Origin: Ensifer sp. IC4062
GTDB lineage: Bacteria; Pseudomonadota; Alphaproteobacteria; Rhizobiales; Rhizobiaceae
DNA: 64,000 nucleotides
Direction: 5' to 3'
Assembly: GCF_020193575.1 (NCBI RefSeq)
Contig: NZ_JADYVD010000002.1
Span: forward strand, 1 to 64,000
A model generated the notes under the pieces. That model was not told where the DNA came from. It did no database searches and was given only the letters and a program-made list of their open reading frames with translations. The position numbers and the translations under genes were made by a program. This document shows positions 1 through 9,054 of this stretch, piece after piece. Every line of letters begins with the position of its first letter. Within the stretch, counting starts at the first letter, position 1.

Positions 1-78
1 GAGCGACAAAACGAAGACGTTCCTCCATCACCGAACACTCTCTCCACGGCATCAACACCTCCGACCAAAGCCGAAAGT

Positions 79-121
79 GTTACCCATGTGTCCGGTACGA
101 AACGTTACCTATGTCTCGGGT
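79..121. repeat. Two 18-nt imperfect direct repeats, possible IS end
   Basis: GTTACCCATGTGTCCGGT (79-96) and GTTACCTATGTCTCGGGT (104-121) match at 15 of 18 positions. Tandem GTTACC-ATGT-TC-GGT units of this kind remind me of the ends of rhizobial insertion sequences whose termini read GACACATGGGTAAC on the other strand. No transposase is present in the window, so at most this is the end of an element lying to the left, or a remnant. The link to an IS is recollection and inference; the repeat itself is visible. Confidence 0.35.
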
Positions 122-289
122 CGCTCAATTGTCCGATTGCAGCGGCCCGCAGATCTATCATTCTTTGATAGCGACTTTCCGCAAGTGCGCTTCCTGCGCA
201 CATGTAAAATCACGCTCGCCTATTCCCTGACGACCGCAGCGCCACGCGTCCTTGAGACGGGCAAGGTCGCTGTCGCACTTTGGATCGCC

Positions 290-329
290 GCATGATTCCG
301 AAAATTGATTCCGATTTGAGGAATCATGC
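290..329. repeat. Rhizobial intergenic palindrome (mosaic element fragment)
   Basis: GCATGATTCC (290-299) is complementary to GGAATCATGC (320-329), giving a 10-bp stem. The internal sequence (GATTCCGATTTGAG) and the trailing GCAGCAG match the first half of the composite repeats at 40939 and 58705. It is a partial copy of the RIME/ABC-type palindromic repeat that is scattered between rhizobial genes. Confidence 0.7.
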
Positions 330-831
330 AGCAGTCCGATTCCCGGGATAGCGCCTGCTTTGAAGGATTCGCGAATCCAGTTCGTTGATTCTCTTATGAA
401 TCAGCAAAAAGTCTCCGCGTCGCCGCTTCGCCAGACACCGTTTGGGTGGAGTCTTGTCTGTGAGAGGACAGGAGGCGCGGCCGCCCATGCCCGGTTTTCC
501 CCCAGTTTTTGGCCATTTTCTGCCCCTTTCTGAAACAGGAAGCTCGCTGCTCCTTTATGCTAAGCCCTCGTCGCTAAAGGATTTTCTTAACCCTTTGTTA
601 ATTCCCTCCGGAGGTCTGAGGCGATTTTGTGTCGTTTCAGCAACAGGGATCACGGAAGGGCAGCGCAAAGCACGTGATCTGGCAAGTTGGACGTTGCGTG
701 CCCCATCCGGTTTTGTATTTTCAACTCCGGAAGCAAGGGCGGTTGATCGTCCGACTTCTTGAACGTTGGGGATGGGGCAGGGAACGCTGTCCTTCAGCAA
801 AGAAACCCAGACCCGTTTGAAACTTTTGACT

Positions 832-837
832 GGAGGT
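832..837 (+). promoter_or_regulatory. Porin ribosome binding site
   Basis: GGAGGT lies 5 nt before the ATG at 843. It decides the start: the upstream in-frame start at 759 would add 28 residues in front of an obvious signal peptide. Confidence 0.75.
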
Positions 838-842
838 CAGAA

Positions 843-1883
843 ATGAACATCAAGAGCCTTCTTCTCGGCTCCGCTGCTGCTCTCGCAGCAGTATCCGGCG
901 CTCAGGCAGCCGACGCAATCGTCGCCGCCGAGCCGGAGCCCATGGAATACGTTCGCGTCTGCGACGCTTTCGGCACGGGCTACTTCTACATCCCGGGCAC
1001 GGAAACCTGCCTCAAGATCGGCGGCTTCATCCGCGTACAGGGCTCGTTCGGTCGTGATGAAGTGACCAGCCGTTACGATGGTCGCGACTTCGGTAACCAG
1101 GCCACCTCGGACTGGGACATGTTCTCCCGCGCCTACATCTCGTTCGACGCCAAGAGCGACACCGAATTCGGCACGCTCACCGGCTTCTTCGCTGCTGAGT
1201 TCAACGCCGACAACGACACCGACTCCGGCGACAGCGACTTCATCGACGTCGATGAAGCCTACATTCAGCTCGGTGGCTTCAAGGCCGGCTTCTTCTACAG
1301 CTGGTGGGATAAGGGCCTGAACGGTGAAACCGACACGCTCGGCAACTTCACCGAATTCAACTCGCTCGCTTACCTCTATGACGGCGGCACCTTCCAGGCC
1401 GGTATCTCGGTCGACGAACTCGAAGGCACCTCCACGAAGGACAACGGCGTCGGCGTTGCCGGTATCGTTTCGGCCACCCTCGGCGGCGTAAGCTTCGACC
1501 TGCTCGGCGGCTTCGACACCGAACTCGAAGAAGGCGCGATCCGCGGCTTGCTTTCGGCTGACCTCGGCCCGGGCGTCTTCCAGCTCGCTGGTATCTGGGC
1601 ATCCGACCCGAACGCTTACTGGGCTCGTTCCGAGTGGACGGTTGCTGCTTCGTACCGTTGGAACGTCAACGACAAGCTCGCAATCACCCCGGGCGCACAG
1701 TACTTCGGTAGCCTCCAGGAGTCGCTCACCGACTTCGGTGACGACGATGCATGGCGCGTTGGTGGTACGGTTGACTACCAGATCACCGAAGGTCTCGCGA
1801 CCCGTCTGTCGGTTCAGTACGAAGATCAGGACAACGGCGACGACGAAGTCTTCGGCTTCCTGCGCTTCCAGCGTGACTTCTAA
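843..1883 (+). CDS. ropA: Outer membrane porin, RopA/Omp2b family
   Basis: This encodes a 346-residue general diffusion porin of the alphaproteobacterial Omp2/RopA family (porin_2), an outer-membrane beta-barrel for small hydrophilic solutes. The N-terminus (MNIKSLLLGSAAALAAVSGA, cleavage after AQA) is a clear Sec signal peptide. It is followed by the family-typical segment YVRVCDAFGTGYFYIPGTETC with two cysteines, then KIGGFIRVQG. Acidic loops rich in D, G and T alternate with aromatic strands, and the chain ends in a terminal aromatic residue (FQRDF), the usual outer-membrane insertion signal. Codon use is strongly biased towards preferred codons, as expected for an abundant protein. It is monocistronic with a strong terminator. 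I chose ropA by family resemblance; which rhizobial ropA paralogue it is cannot be told. Confidence 0.92.
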   Translation: MNIKSLLLGSAAALAAVSGAQAADAIVAAEPEPMEYVRVCDAFGTGYFYIPGTETCLKIGGFIRVQGSFGRDEVTSRYDGRDFGNQATSDWDMFSRAYISFDAKSDTEFGTLTGFFAAEFNADNDTDSGDSDFIDVDEAYIQLGGFKAGFFYSWWDKGLNGETDTLGNFTEFNSLAYLYDGGTFQAGISVDELEGTSTKDNGVGVAGIVSATLGGVSFDLLGGFDTELEEGAIRGLLSADLGPGVFQLAGIWASDPNAYWARSEWTVAASYRWNVNDKLAITPGAQYFGSLQESLTDFGDDDAWRVGGTVDYQITEGLATRLSVQYEDQDNGDDEVFGFLRFQRDF

Positions 1884-1910
1884 TCTGACCTGACCTCGGT
1901 CAGTTAGGGA

Positions 1911-1936
1911 AAGCCCGGCTCAAGAGCCGGGCTTTT
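1911..1936 (+). terminator. Rho-independent terminator of porin gene
   Basis: AAGCCCGGCTC and its complement GAGCCGGGCTT form an 11-bp stem with a very small loop, followed by a short T-run (TTTTCTCG). It lies 28 nt after the porin stop and in front of the convergent hydrolase gene. Confidence 0.9.
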
Positions 1937-1996
1937 CTCGTTTCGGGCGGTTCTTCGCGGGAGAGATGCTACTGCGCGGCAGTCGAGTGCGAACGG

Positions 1997-2869
1997 CTAC
2001 TGTTGGAGAAAAGCAGCTATCGCCTGTCTCGGGCCGTCTAGGTGCAGAAGCGGCGCGTGTCCCTGTCCGACCGCCGTCACCGCCACCAAGTTCGGATGCC
2101 GCCGCTTCATCTCCTCGACCGTGGATTCCGACAGCAGCCTGGAGCGCTCCCCACGAATGACCATCATCGGTAGGTCGGCGAAAGCGCTGTATTGCGGCCA
2201 AAGATCGGGCAGTGATGTGTCGGCCGTAAGCGGGTGCAGCTGAGCCGCGATCGCCGGGTCGAAGTCGGTGACCGGAATGCCGCCTTCGTCGCGATAGATC
2301 GCCTTCGCCATCTCCTGCCAATCGCGCTCGCGAAGGATCGGAAAATCATGCCCATGCACGGACTGCAGGTAGCTAGGTGCCGCAGTCCAGCTTGCCGGTC
2401 CTGCCGTCGCGTTAAGATAATCTCTGATTCGCAGCAGTCCCTCGATGTCGATGACAGGGCCGATGTCGTTGAGAATGACGCCTGCGATCAGGGCGGGGGC
2501 CAGGCCGATGAGGTGATGCAGGATCAGCCCGCCACGCGACGTGCCGATGAAGATCGCCTTCTCGATATCAAAATGCCTGCAGGCGGCGATGAGGTCCGAG
2601 GTTTCCACCGCGATTGTGTAGCGAGTCTTGTCGTCATCGCGCTCCGAGCCGCCTCGCCCGCGGGAATCAAGAGAGAAGATGAAATGTCCGCCTCCTGGAG
2701 GGGAGGCGAGAAAGCCCGCGAGCTCGTGGAAGTCGCGGCTGTTGCGCGTAAGGCCGGGGAGGCAGACGACCGGGATCTGTCCATGCCGCACGTCGCCGTA
2801 GGATCTGGCATAAAGCCGCAAGCCGTCCTGTACCCGAAAGAGATGCTCGCGAAATTCACTCCGATCCAT
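1997..2869 (-). CDS. Alpha/beta-fold hydrolase
   Basis: A 290-residue alpha/beta hydrolase of unknown substrate. Visible family features are the oxyanion-hole region VVCLPGLTRNSRDF near residue 30, the nucleophile elbow GTSRGG near residue 105, a late acidic/loop region (VIRGERSRLLSEST) and the catalytic histidine in GQGHAPLLH near the C-terminus. The start at 2869 is preferred over 2971 because CGGAG lies just upstream and the extra 34 residues look like leader sequence. It is convergent with the porin. No signal peptide is seen, so it is probably cytoplasmic. Confidence 0.85.
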   Translation of the reverse strand: MDRSEFREHLFRVQDGLRLYARSYGDVRHGQIPVVCLPGLTRNSRDFHELAGFLASPPGGGHFIFSLDSRGRGGSERDDDKTRYTIAVETSDLIAACRHFDIEKAIFIGTSRGGLILHHLIGLAPALIAGVILNDIGPVIDIEGLLRIRDYLNATAGPASWTAAPSYLQSVHGHDFPILRERDWQEMAKAIYRDEGGIPVTDFDPAIAAQLHPLTADTSLPDLWPQYSAFADLPMMVIRGERSRLLSESTVEEMKRRHPNLVAVTAVGQGHAPLLHLDGPRQAIAAFLQQ

Positions 2870-3067
2870 GATTACTCCGTTCGGTCGAGAGGAGGTGAAA
2901 TCGTAGCTTCTCGATGCGTAACGGCAAGTAGGTGAAGGCTTAACCGACGGCGTTTGTACCCGGCCGAACAACGGGTTCTCATGCGACGATGGGAATCTTT
3001 CTGCGCGCCACGGCTCTTCGCACTCTTGCTCGATACGAAGAACCGTGGATTGCCACCGTGAGTGCTC

Positions 3068-3571
3068 TTAGCTGTAGGGCGAGTAGCACTGGCGACGCGG
3101 GCCGCCATACGGCTGATAGGTATTGTCCCAGGCGCGATAGGACCGATAGCGCGCATAGCACCAGCGGGTATGGGCGCTGCCGCCGCCGTAATATCTCGGG
3201 CCAACATATCTCGGCTGGCTCAGCAGACCGCCGACGATCGCACCGGTCGCCAGGCCGCCGAAGAATGCACCAAGGTCATTGTCATCGTCATCGTAGTCGC
3301 GGTAGTAACGGCGATGATAGCGATCACGATAGTAGCGGTCACGATAATAGCCTTGCCGGTAATAACCGCGCCGTGGACAGCTGACACCCCAGCAACGGGG
3401 CCTACTCTTGCGCTCTTCACCGCGCTCATAGGGGAATTGTGCGAGCTGCACGTCCGCAGCTTGCGGCTTTACTGCCGGAGCGATCGGAAATGCTTCTGCG
3501 GGCGGAACGCTGCTCATCGCCGTTGCCAGCGACAGGGCGACAATTGCTAACGTCTTCATTGGCTTCACCAT
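3068..3571 (-). CDS. BA14K family exported protein with Tyr/Arg repeats
   Basis: A 167-residue exported protein. It has a signal peptide ([17 protein letters not shown]...AEA), a middle region of repeated Y-R-D/Y-Y-R units and a run of aspartates, a glycine-rich hydrophobic stretch ([15 protein letters not shown]), and a C-terminal BA14K-type domain with the signature [17 protein letters not shown] and a second cysteine near the end. BA14K proteins (first described in Brucella as immunoreactive and lectin-like) are common in Rhizobiales envelopes; their function is not settled. The start could be 3571 (GAAAGGAA directly upstream) or 3559 (MKTLA). It is a single gene. Confidence 0.82.
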   Translation of the reverse strand: MVKPMKTLAIVALSLATAMSSVPPAEAFPIAPAVKPQAADVQLAQFPYERGEERKSRPRCWGVSCPRRGYYRQGYYRDRYYRDRYHRRYYRDYDDDDNDLGAFFGGLATGAIVGGLLSQPRYVGPRYYGGGSAHTRWCYARYRSYRAWDNTYQPYGGPRRQCYSPYS

Positions 3572-3716
3572 TTCCTTTCGGAGCAGCTAGATTCTTTTAG
3601 GAAGAAAATGGCTGAAGTGGCATTTTGTGCCGTGTTCCGATTGCCGATCACGATCATTTGATCGCCGCGTTTTCATCGCGAAAATCTCGGATCGACAAGC
3701 CCGATACCATCTGGGC

Positions 3717-5810
3717 TTAGGGCAATTGTCGGCCGGTTCTTAAATCGGAAACGATGTCTGCGGGCTCTCCCAACCGGGCTTTGTAAACCTGGTAGTTCTC
3801 CATCACCCGCTGGACGTAGTTGCGCGTCTCCTGAAAGGGTATGCGCTCGATCCAGTCCACCACGTCATCGATCGGCTTGCCGCGCGGGTCGCCATAACGT
3901 TCGAGCCACTGCGGCACGCGGCCCGGGCCGGCATTGTAAGCGATGAACGTCAGTATGTAGGAGCCGCCGAAACTGCTGATCTGCTCGCCGAGATAATGCG
4001 CTCCGAGTGTCGCATTATAGCCTGCATCGGTCGTCAGACGGTCCTTGGAATAGGCAAGGCCGAAGCGGCTCGCAACACCTTTGGCGGTGCCCGGCAGAAG
4101 TTGCAGTAGCCCGCGGGCATTGGCGGCGGAGATGGCGGCCGGGTTGAAGGCGCTTTCTTGCCGGGCAATCGCATAGGCAAGCGCCTTGCCGGCGCCAGTG
4201 ATATCGGCGCTCGACGGGATGACGCCGATCGGAAAGGCAAGCGCAGCGACATCGATGCCGCGCGCGAAAGCGATCTTGCCAATTTGCAGCGAAAGCTGGT
4301 GATTGCCTGTTTCTTCCGCGCGCGCCGCAAGCATCGCGAGTTCGCCGGGACTGGTCAGTTCATCGGCCAGCGACCGGTAAAGGCTGTCCGCGCGCCAGCC
4401 GTGGCCTGCGGCGTCGAGCCGGGCGATGGCCCGAACGGCCTCGCGGCCTTCGAATCTTGTTCGATCTTCGGACGTCGCGGAGGGGTAGCTTACGTCAAGC
4501 GTCGGGCGGCCGAGCCTAGCTGAAGCAAGTTGTCCGTAGAAGGTGCCCGGGTAGCGCGCCGCGTTGCCAAAATATTCGCTCGAATCGCCGGTGCCCCCCG
4601 CTTCGGCGGCGCGTCCGAGCCAGTACCAGGCGCGCGAGGCTGAGATGGGTCGGTCCGACGCCTCCAGGATCTTCTGGAAATGACCTGCCGCGGTTGCCGG
4701 ATCTTCCAAGCCGCGGAGCGCGTACCAGCCGGCATGAAACTCGGCGTCGACAATATCGGTCGCCTTGGTTGCCGCGTGGTTGGCGGCGATGCGGTAGGCG
4801 CCGCGGAAATCGCCAGCGTCGAGGAGGCCGCGGCTGACGATGCGCTGCTCGATCCACCATTCGCCCGGGTCGACAAGGGCTTCGCTACCCCTCGGCATTT
4901 GGGCGAGGAGCTTCGCTGCCTCCTGGTATTTCTCCTGCTTGCGCAGATGCTCGATGCGGACAAACAGAAAGGCGGGGTCGTCTCGCCACGACGGATCGAC
5001 GGCTTTGATCAGCGATGCCGCATTGCCGGTGCCACGGCTAACCGCGGCCCAAGCCCGGTATAGCGACTGCGCTTTGCCGAGATCGCCGAAGCGCGCTGCT
5101 TGCCCGACACGGCCGCGATAGAGAAGCATCTCCATACGGCGCTTGTGGTCGGCAGGCGTCAGCAGACCGGAAAATTCCGAGAGGATCTTTGTTTCGGTCT
5201 CCTCATCGAGCGCCTCCTTCCACCAGACGGCGCTTAGATGTCTTGCTGCGACTATCTTTTGTCCTTGTGCCGCGAGCGCCCGGGCCAGGATGATCGCTCC
5301 CTCCGCGGTTTCCGGCCGGGTAGCTCCGAAGGCCGCGATCACATCTGCTGCAGGCGGGTTTTCCCGATAGAGCGCCCTTTCCGAATGCGCACGCAGCGAT
5401 TTCAAGCCGGGCCAGCCCTGAAGCTCCCGCTGTGCTTCGGCGATTTCGTAGGATGGAATGCCCCTCTGCCCAGAAACGGCGATGGCCCAAGTGAGGGTAT
5501 GGCGCTCCAGCGTTTCGGAGCGCATGCCGTCGCGAACGGCGATTGCTTTGGCGGGCTGGCGATTGGAAAGTGCGTCGAGGCCTGTTTTCAAGTCTGCGTC
5601 AATGGGTGTGACAGCCGCGGTTAATGCGCTGGTGAGGTCCTTGGTCGCGACACGTCCCGCTTTGCCGGCCGAGTCAGGCTTGTTCGCCGGTAGCGGTTTC
5701 CGCGCTTCGCCCGCCGCGATCGAGGAAGTCAGCATCACGGCAACGATCATGGCGGCGACAGACAGAAGGAGTGGTCCGCGCATCAAGAGCCCCCGTGTTT
5801 CCCCATTCAT
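3717..5810 (-). CDS. slt: Soluble lytic murein transglycosylase
   Basis: A 697-residue periplasmic lytic transglycosylase that cleaves peptidoglycan glycan strands to 1,6-anhydromuropeptides. After a hydrophobic export signal (LLLSVAAMIVAVMLTSSIAAG) there is a long alpha-superhelical region (TPR-like, about residues 60-510). The C-terminal SLT domain has the catalytic glutamate in AIARQESAFNP, the following NARGLLQLLPGTA motif and the YNAGPGRVPQW and ETRNYVQRV motifs typical of family 1A. Alternative starts are 5861 (extended) and 5783 (MRGPLLL); I favour MNGETRG at 5810 without a decisive ribosome binding site. It is divergent from dapA. Confidence 0.88.
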   Translation of the reverse strand: MNGETRGLLMRGPLLLSVAAMIVAVMLTSSIAAGEARKPLPANKPDSAGKAGRVATKDLTSALTAAVTPIDADLKTGLDALSNRQPAKAIAVRDGMRSETLERHTLTWAIAVSGQRGIPSYEIAEAQRELQGWPGLKSLRAHSERALYRENPPAADVIAAFGATRPETAEGAIILARALAAQGQKIVAARHLSAVWWKEALDEETETKILSEFSGLLTPADHKRRMEMLLYRGRVGQAARFGDLGKAQSLYRAWAAVSRGTGNAASLIKAVDPSWRDDPAFLFVRIEHLRKQEKYQEAAKLLAQMPRGSEALVDPGEWWIEQRIVSRGLLDAGDFRGAYRIAANHAATKATDIVDAEFHAGWYALRGLEDPATAAGHFQKILEASDRPISASRAWYWLGRAAEAGGTGDSSEYFGNAARYPGTFYGQLASARLGRPTLDVSYPSATSEDRTRFEGREAVRAIARLDAAGHGWRADSLYRSLADELTSPGELAMLAARAEETGNHQLSLQIGKIAFARGIDVAALAFPIGVIPSSADITGAGKALAYAIARQESAFNPAAISAANARGLLQLLPGTAKGVASRFGLAYSKDRLTTDAGYNATLGAHYLGEQISSFGGSYILTFIAYNAGPGRVPQWLERYGDPRGKPIDDVVDWIERIPFQETRNYVQRVMENYQVYKARLGEPADIVSDLRTGRQLP

Positions 5811-6079
5811 TCTCCGCCTGACCGCCTGCCAAAAGTTAGCGGCATTTATTTGTGGCCGCAAATCATGGTTGCGGTATTCTCAAGGGGTCCGTTCCAGCAT
5901 TGCTTCGAGCTGACCGAACCGCCTCTCGCGCTATCGCTTGGGTGAAAACCGACATGAAATGCGTCTTCACGACGCTTGCCGCAACCACGTCACATGATTA
6001 TGGTGCGGCAGTTTTTTAACCGTCGATTGCGGCCAAAGCGTGGGAGGTTCCTGCTCCTCGCGGTCGTCAGGAGTTGTGC

Positions 6080-6964
6080 ATGTTCAAGGGTTCCATTCCC
6101 GCACTCGTAACGCCGTTCACCGCCGCCGGCTCGGTGGACGCGGATAGTTTCGTCGCGCATGTGGAATGGCAGATAAAAGAGGGCAGCCATGGGCTGGTGC
6201 CGGTGGGCACCACCGGGGAGTCGCCGACCTTGTCCCATGACGAGCACAAGAAGGTCGTCGAACTCTGTGTCGAAGCGGCGGCCGGACGCGTGCCGGTCAT
6301 TGCCGGTGCCGGCTCCAACAATACGACCGAAGCGATCGAGCTTGCACAGCATGCGGAGAAGGCGGGCGCTGACGCCCTTCTAGTCGTGACCCCCTATTAC
6401 AACAAACCCACGCAGAAGGGCCTCTTTGCTCACTATGCAGCAATCGCCGAAAGCGTGAAGCTGCCGATCGTAATCTATAATATTCCCGGTCGTTCGGTCG
6501 TTGACATGAGTGCCGAGACGATGGCCGCACTGGCAAAGGCCTATCCTACGATCATCGGCGTCAAGGATGCGACCGGCAAGATCGAGCGCGTCTCCGAGCA
6601 GCGTATGGCCTGCGGCAAGGAGTTCGTGCAGCTCTCCGGGGAGGATGCGACTGCCCTTGGTTTCAACGCGCATGGCGGTGTGGGCTGCATTTCCGTGACC
6701 GCCAATGTTGCGCCGCGTCTTTGTGCGGAATTTCAGGAAGCGACACTGGCCGGTGAATTCGCAAAGGCGCTCGAGTATCAAGACAAATTGATGCCGCTCC
6801 ACAAAGCAATTTTCATGGAGCCTGGCCTTTGCGGCGCAAAATATGCACTGCATCGCCTGGGGCGGATGAGCCGTGCCGTTCGTTCGCCGCTCTTGGCGAC
6901 GCTTGAGCCAAGTACCGAAGCCGCGATCGATGCTGCGCTCCGGCACGCGGGATTGATGAACTGA
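6080..6964 (+). CDS. dapA: 4-hydroxy-tetrahydrodipicolinate synthase
   Basis: A 294-residue TIM-barrel enzyme that condenses pyruvate with aspartate semialdehyde, the first committed step of lysine and diaminopimelate synthesis. It has the start [12 protein letters not shown], the GTTGESPTL loop, the catalytic tyrosine region [10 protein letters not shown], the GxxxYNIPGRS motif and the Schiff-base lysine in GVKDATG near residue 161. The start at 6080 is supported by CAGGAG 6 nt upstream; an ATG two codons earlier is less likely. Its stop overlaps the smpB start (TGATG), so the two are probably co-transcribed and translationally coupled. Confidence 0.96.
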   Translation: MFKGSIPALVTPFTAAGSVDADSFVAHVEWQIKEGSHGLVPVGTTGESPTLSHDEHKKVVELCVEAAAGRVPVIAGAGSNNTTEAIELAQHAEKAGADALLVVTPYYNKPTQKGLFAHYAAIAESVKLPIVIYNIPGRSVVDMSAETMAALAKAYPTIIGVKDATGKIERVSEQRMACGKEFVQLSGEDATALGFNAHGGVGCISVTANVAPRLCAEFQEATLAGEFAKALEYQDKLMPLHKAIFMEPGLCGAKYALHRLGRMSRAVRSPLLATLEPSTEAAIDAALRHAGLMN

Positions 6965-7443
6965 TGGCCCCCAAAGGCAGCCAGCGCGCGGTCAAGAAAG
7001 TGGTGGCGGAGAATCGCAAGGCCCGCTTCAACTACGAGATCGTCGATACCTACGAAGCCGGCCTTGTCCTGACCGGCACGGAGGTCAAGTCGCTGCGTGA
7101 AGGTAAGGCCAACATTTCGGAATCCTACGCCACCGATGAAGGCGGCGAGATCTGGCTGATCAACTCCTATCTGCCGGAATATTTGCAGGCCAACCGCTTC
7201 AACCACGAAACGCGCCGGCGCCGCAAATTGCTGTTGTCGAAGCGGGAAGTGAACCGACTGCAGGGTGCCGTCAACCGCGAAGGCATGTCGTTGATCCCGT
7301 TGCGGATCTATTTCAATGACCGCGGGCGGGCGAAGCTGGAGCTTGCGCTGGGTAAGGGCAAGAAGCTGCACGACAAGCGTGAGACCTCGAAGGAGCGCGA
7401 TTGGAATCGGCAGAAGAACCGCCTGCTCAAGGAGCGCGGCTGA
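6964..7443 (+). CDS. smpB: SsrA-binding protein
   Basis: A 159-residue SmpB, the tmRNA-binding partner in trans-translation and ribosome rescue. It carries the family sequences [35 protein letters not shown] and YLPEY, and the basic C-terminal tail [10 protein letters not shown]...[13 protein letters not shown], which occupies the ribosomal mRNA path. It starts on the last base of the dapA stop codon. It is convergent with the NYN gene 53 nt away. Confidence 0.97.
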   Translation: MAPKGSQRAVKKVVAENRKARFNYEIVDTYEAGLVLTGTEVKSLREGKANISESYATDEGGEIWLINSYLPEYLQANRFNHETRRRRKLLLSKREVNRLQGAVNREGMSLIPLRIYFNDRGRAKLELALGKGKKLHDKRETSKERDWNRQKNRLLKERG

Positions 7444-7496
7444 ACTGCGGCCGAAGAGGGGAACGCTCCCGCCGCCCCGTGCATAGATTCCTGATC

Positions 7497-8075
7497 TTAG
7501 AGCTCGACGTCATCGGCGACCGGCTCAACCGGACGCGGCGAGCGTTCCGAGGGTTCCCGGCCGATCTCGTTTCTAAGCGTAACGAGGTCGATGAAGTGAT
7601 CCGCCTGACGTCGCAGGTCGTCGGCGATCATCGGCGGTTGGGTCGACATGGTCGAGACTACCGAGACCTTGCGCCCCTTGCGCTGCAGCGCTTCGACGAG
7701 CGTGGTGAAGTCGCCGTCGCCCGAGAAGATGACGAGATGATCGACCGTCTCGGACTGCTCCATCGCGTCGATGGCCAGCTCTATATCCATGTTGCCCTTG
7801 ATCTTGCGTCGTCCGAGCGAGTCGGTAAATTCTTTGGCCGGCTTGGTGATGACCTTGTAGCCATTGTAGTCCAGCCAGTCGATCAAGGGACGGATCGACG
7901 AATATTCCTGGTCTTCGATAAGCGCGGTGTAATAGTAGGCCCTGAGCAGGTAGCCGCGTTTCTGGAACGCTTTCAGCAGCTTGCGATAGTCGATGTCGAA
8001 ACCGAGACTTTTCGATGCGGCGTAGAGATTGGCGCCGTCTATGAAAAGTGCGATTTTCTCGCGGGGATCGAACAT
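7497..8075 (-). CDS. NYN domain (LabA/DUF88-like) protein
   Basis: A 192-residue NYN/PIN-like protein, a fold with predicted metal-dependent RNase activity. The first strand and aspartate are in KIALFIDGANLYAASKSLGFDIDY. A central KGNMDIELAIDAME and the later HLVIFSGDGDFTTLVEALQRKG carry the other conserved acidic residues, so the active site looks intact. I prefer the start at 8075 to 8093 because AAGGAA, which lies inside the first codons of the longer frame, is well spaced from the second ATG. No partner is apparent nearby; it is divergent from rpoZ. Confidence 0.88.
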   Translation of the reverse strand: MFDPREKIALFIDGANLYAASKSLGFDIDYRKLLKAFQKRGYLLRAYYYTALIEDQEYSSIRPLIDWLDYNGYKVITKPAKEFTDSLGRRKIKGNMDIELAIDAMEQSETVDHLVIFSGDGDFTTLVEALQRKGRKVSVVSTMSTQPPMIADDLRRQADHFIDLVTLRNEIGREPSERSPRPVEPVADDVEL

Positions 8076-8544
8076 CGTAATTTCCTTTTTCATGCCCGGC
8101 GCATTTTCGAGCTCCCGAAGGAAGCGTGCGCAGAAAATAGGTGGATTACATTAACAATTGCTGATATTGCAAATAATGTAGGTTATACCACGCTTTAATC
8201 CAAGCAGCGCACGGCGCATATAGCTAGTTTTAGCAGTTGCTGCATCTCGTCCACACTTCAATTTCCGATTGCCGCTGCACATTCGACCATTACGTCGTGC
8301 AATGCAATCGGCATGTGTGGCCACACTTGCGGCGCGTAACACGTTATATTCTACCATGTGTCATTGGTTGATGTGAGCACCGAATGCAGGAAAAACTTGA
8401 ACTTATGCTGTTTTGATTGTATCCGGGCGGCTAATTCCTGAAATCGGAGCTGATGAGGCCGCCAAGCGACGGCTGTTCCGGTCTCGTGTCGTTTAATCCG
8501 TGCAGCGGCAACGCCGCCGCGCCTTGAGTCGCAAAGGACAGGCT
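8076..8544. other. Divergent intergenic region between NYN gene and rpoZ
   Basis: About 470 nt without a convincing gene. It is AT-richer than its surroundings at 8150-8200 and 8335-8420, as expected of a region with two divergent promoters. A perfect 12-bp palindrome GTGTGGCCACAC lies at 8315-8326. TTGAAC at 8397 with AT-rich sequence downstream is a weak -35 candidate for rpoZ. A small RNA could fit here, but nothing in the sequence shows one. Confidence 0.4.
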
Positions 8545-8952
8545 ATGGCCCGCGTCACCGTCGAAGATTGCATTGACAAAGTCGACAACCGTTTCGAACT
8601 TGTTTTGCTCGCCAGCCACCGCGCACGCCTGATTTCGCAGGGTGCTGCTATCACCGTTGATCGCGACAACGACAAGAACCCTGTCGTGGCGTTGCGCGAG
8701 ATCGCTGACGAGACCCTTTCGCCCGGCGATCTGAAGGAGGACTTGATCCACTCGCTGCAGAAGCACGTCGAGGTGGACGAGCCCGAGCCAGATCCGGCTT
8801 CGCTGACCCAGCCGGAAGCGGCCGCCGCTTTCGCGGATGCGGCGGAAGAGGAAGATCAGCCGGAAGCACTGACATTCGACCGCATGTCCGAAGAGGAACT
8901 GCTTGCAGGCATCGAAGGTCTGGTGCCCCCGGAAAAGAGCGACGACTACTAA
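8545..8952 (+). CDS. rpoZ: RNA polymerase omega subunit
   Basis: A 135-residue omega subunit of RNA polymerase. The N-terminal half ([20 protein letters not shown], then HRARLISQG and [15 protein letters not shown]) is the conserved beta'-chaperone domain, which in many bacteria also contributes to the ppGpp site. The acidic C-terminal extension ([20 protein letters not shown]) is typical of Rhizobiales. The start at 8545 follows AAAGGACA; the longer frame from 8500 is arginine-rich and unlike omega. It is directly followed by a terminator and then rel. Confidence 0.96.
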   Translation: MARVTVEDCIDKVDNRFELVLLASHRARLISQGAAITVDRDNDKNPVVALREIADETLSPGDLKEDLIHSLQKHVEVDEPEPDPASLTQPEAAAAFADAAEEEDQPEALTFDRMSEEELLAGIEGLVPPEKSDDY

Positions 8953-8992
8953 GATCCGTTCCGGAACTCATGTTCCGACGTGTTTTCAAAGC

Positions 8993-9024
8993 AGTGCGCC
9001 ACTCCTATGATTGGCGCACTTTTT
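8993..9024 (+). terminator. Terminator between rpoZ and rel
   Basis: AGTGCGCCA (8993-9001) pairs perfectly with TGGCGCACT (9012-9020) across a 10-nt loop and is followed by TTTTTAT. It is about 40 nt after the rpoZ stop. Because it lies inside the extended rel reading frame, it argues for the rel start at 9055 and against the one at 8980. Confidence 0.85.
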
Positions 9025-9054
9025 ATTTGCCTTTTCCCACGGAGCCGCCAGCGG

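Larger units (their letters stand above)
1..842. other. Long non-coding region upstream of porin
   Basis: I see no convincing gene in this stretch. Short open frames exist on both strands, but they have no recognisable domain and no good ribosome binding site. It contains a pair of short direct repeats (79-121), a palindromic mosaic-repeat fragment (290-329) and, at the 3' end, the porin leader with its ribosome binding site. The leader before the porin start is probably long and may carry its promoter, but I could not place a clear -35/-10 pair. Confidence 0.5.

Noticed and set aside
77-295. 72-codon frame near the left edge
   Set aside because: No ribosome binding site, no domain, and it consists of the direct repeats and intergenic sequence.
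3615-3638. GGAAC-type promoter on the minus strand before the BA14K gene
   Set aside because: The spacing between GGAAC and TT is 17 nt, outside the 18-19 nt range.
8980-9054. Extended N-terminus for Rel
   Set aside because: The extension is encoded by the rpoZ terminator hairpin and its T-run; homologous Rel proteins begin at the MMRQYEL position.
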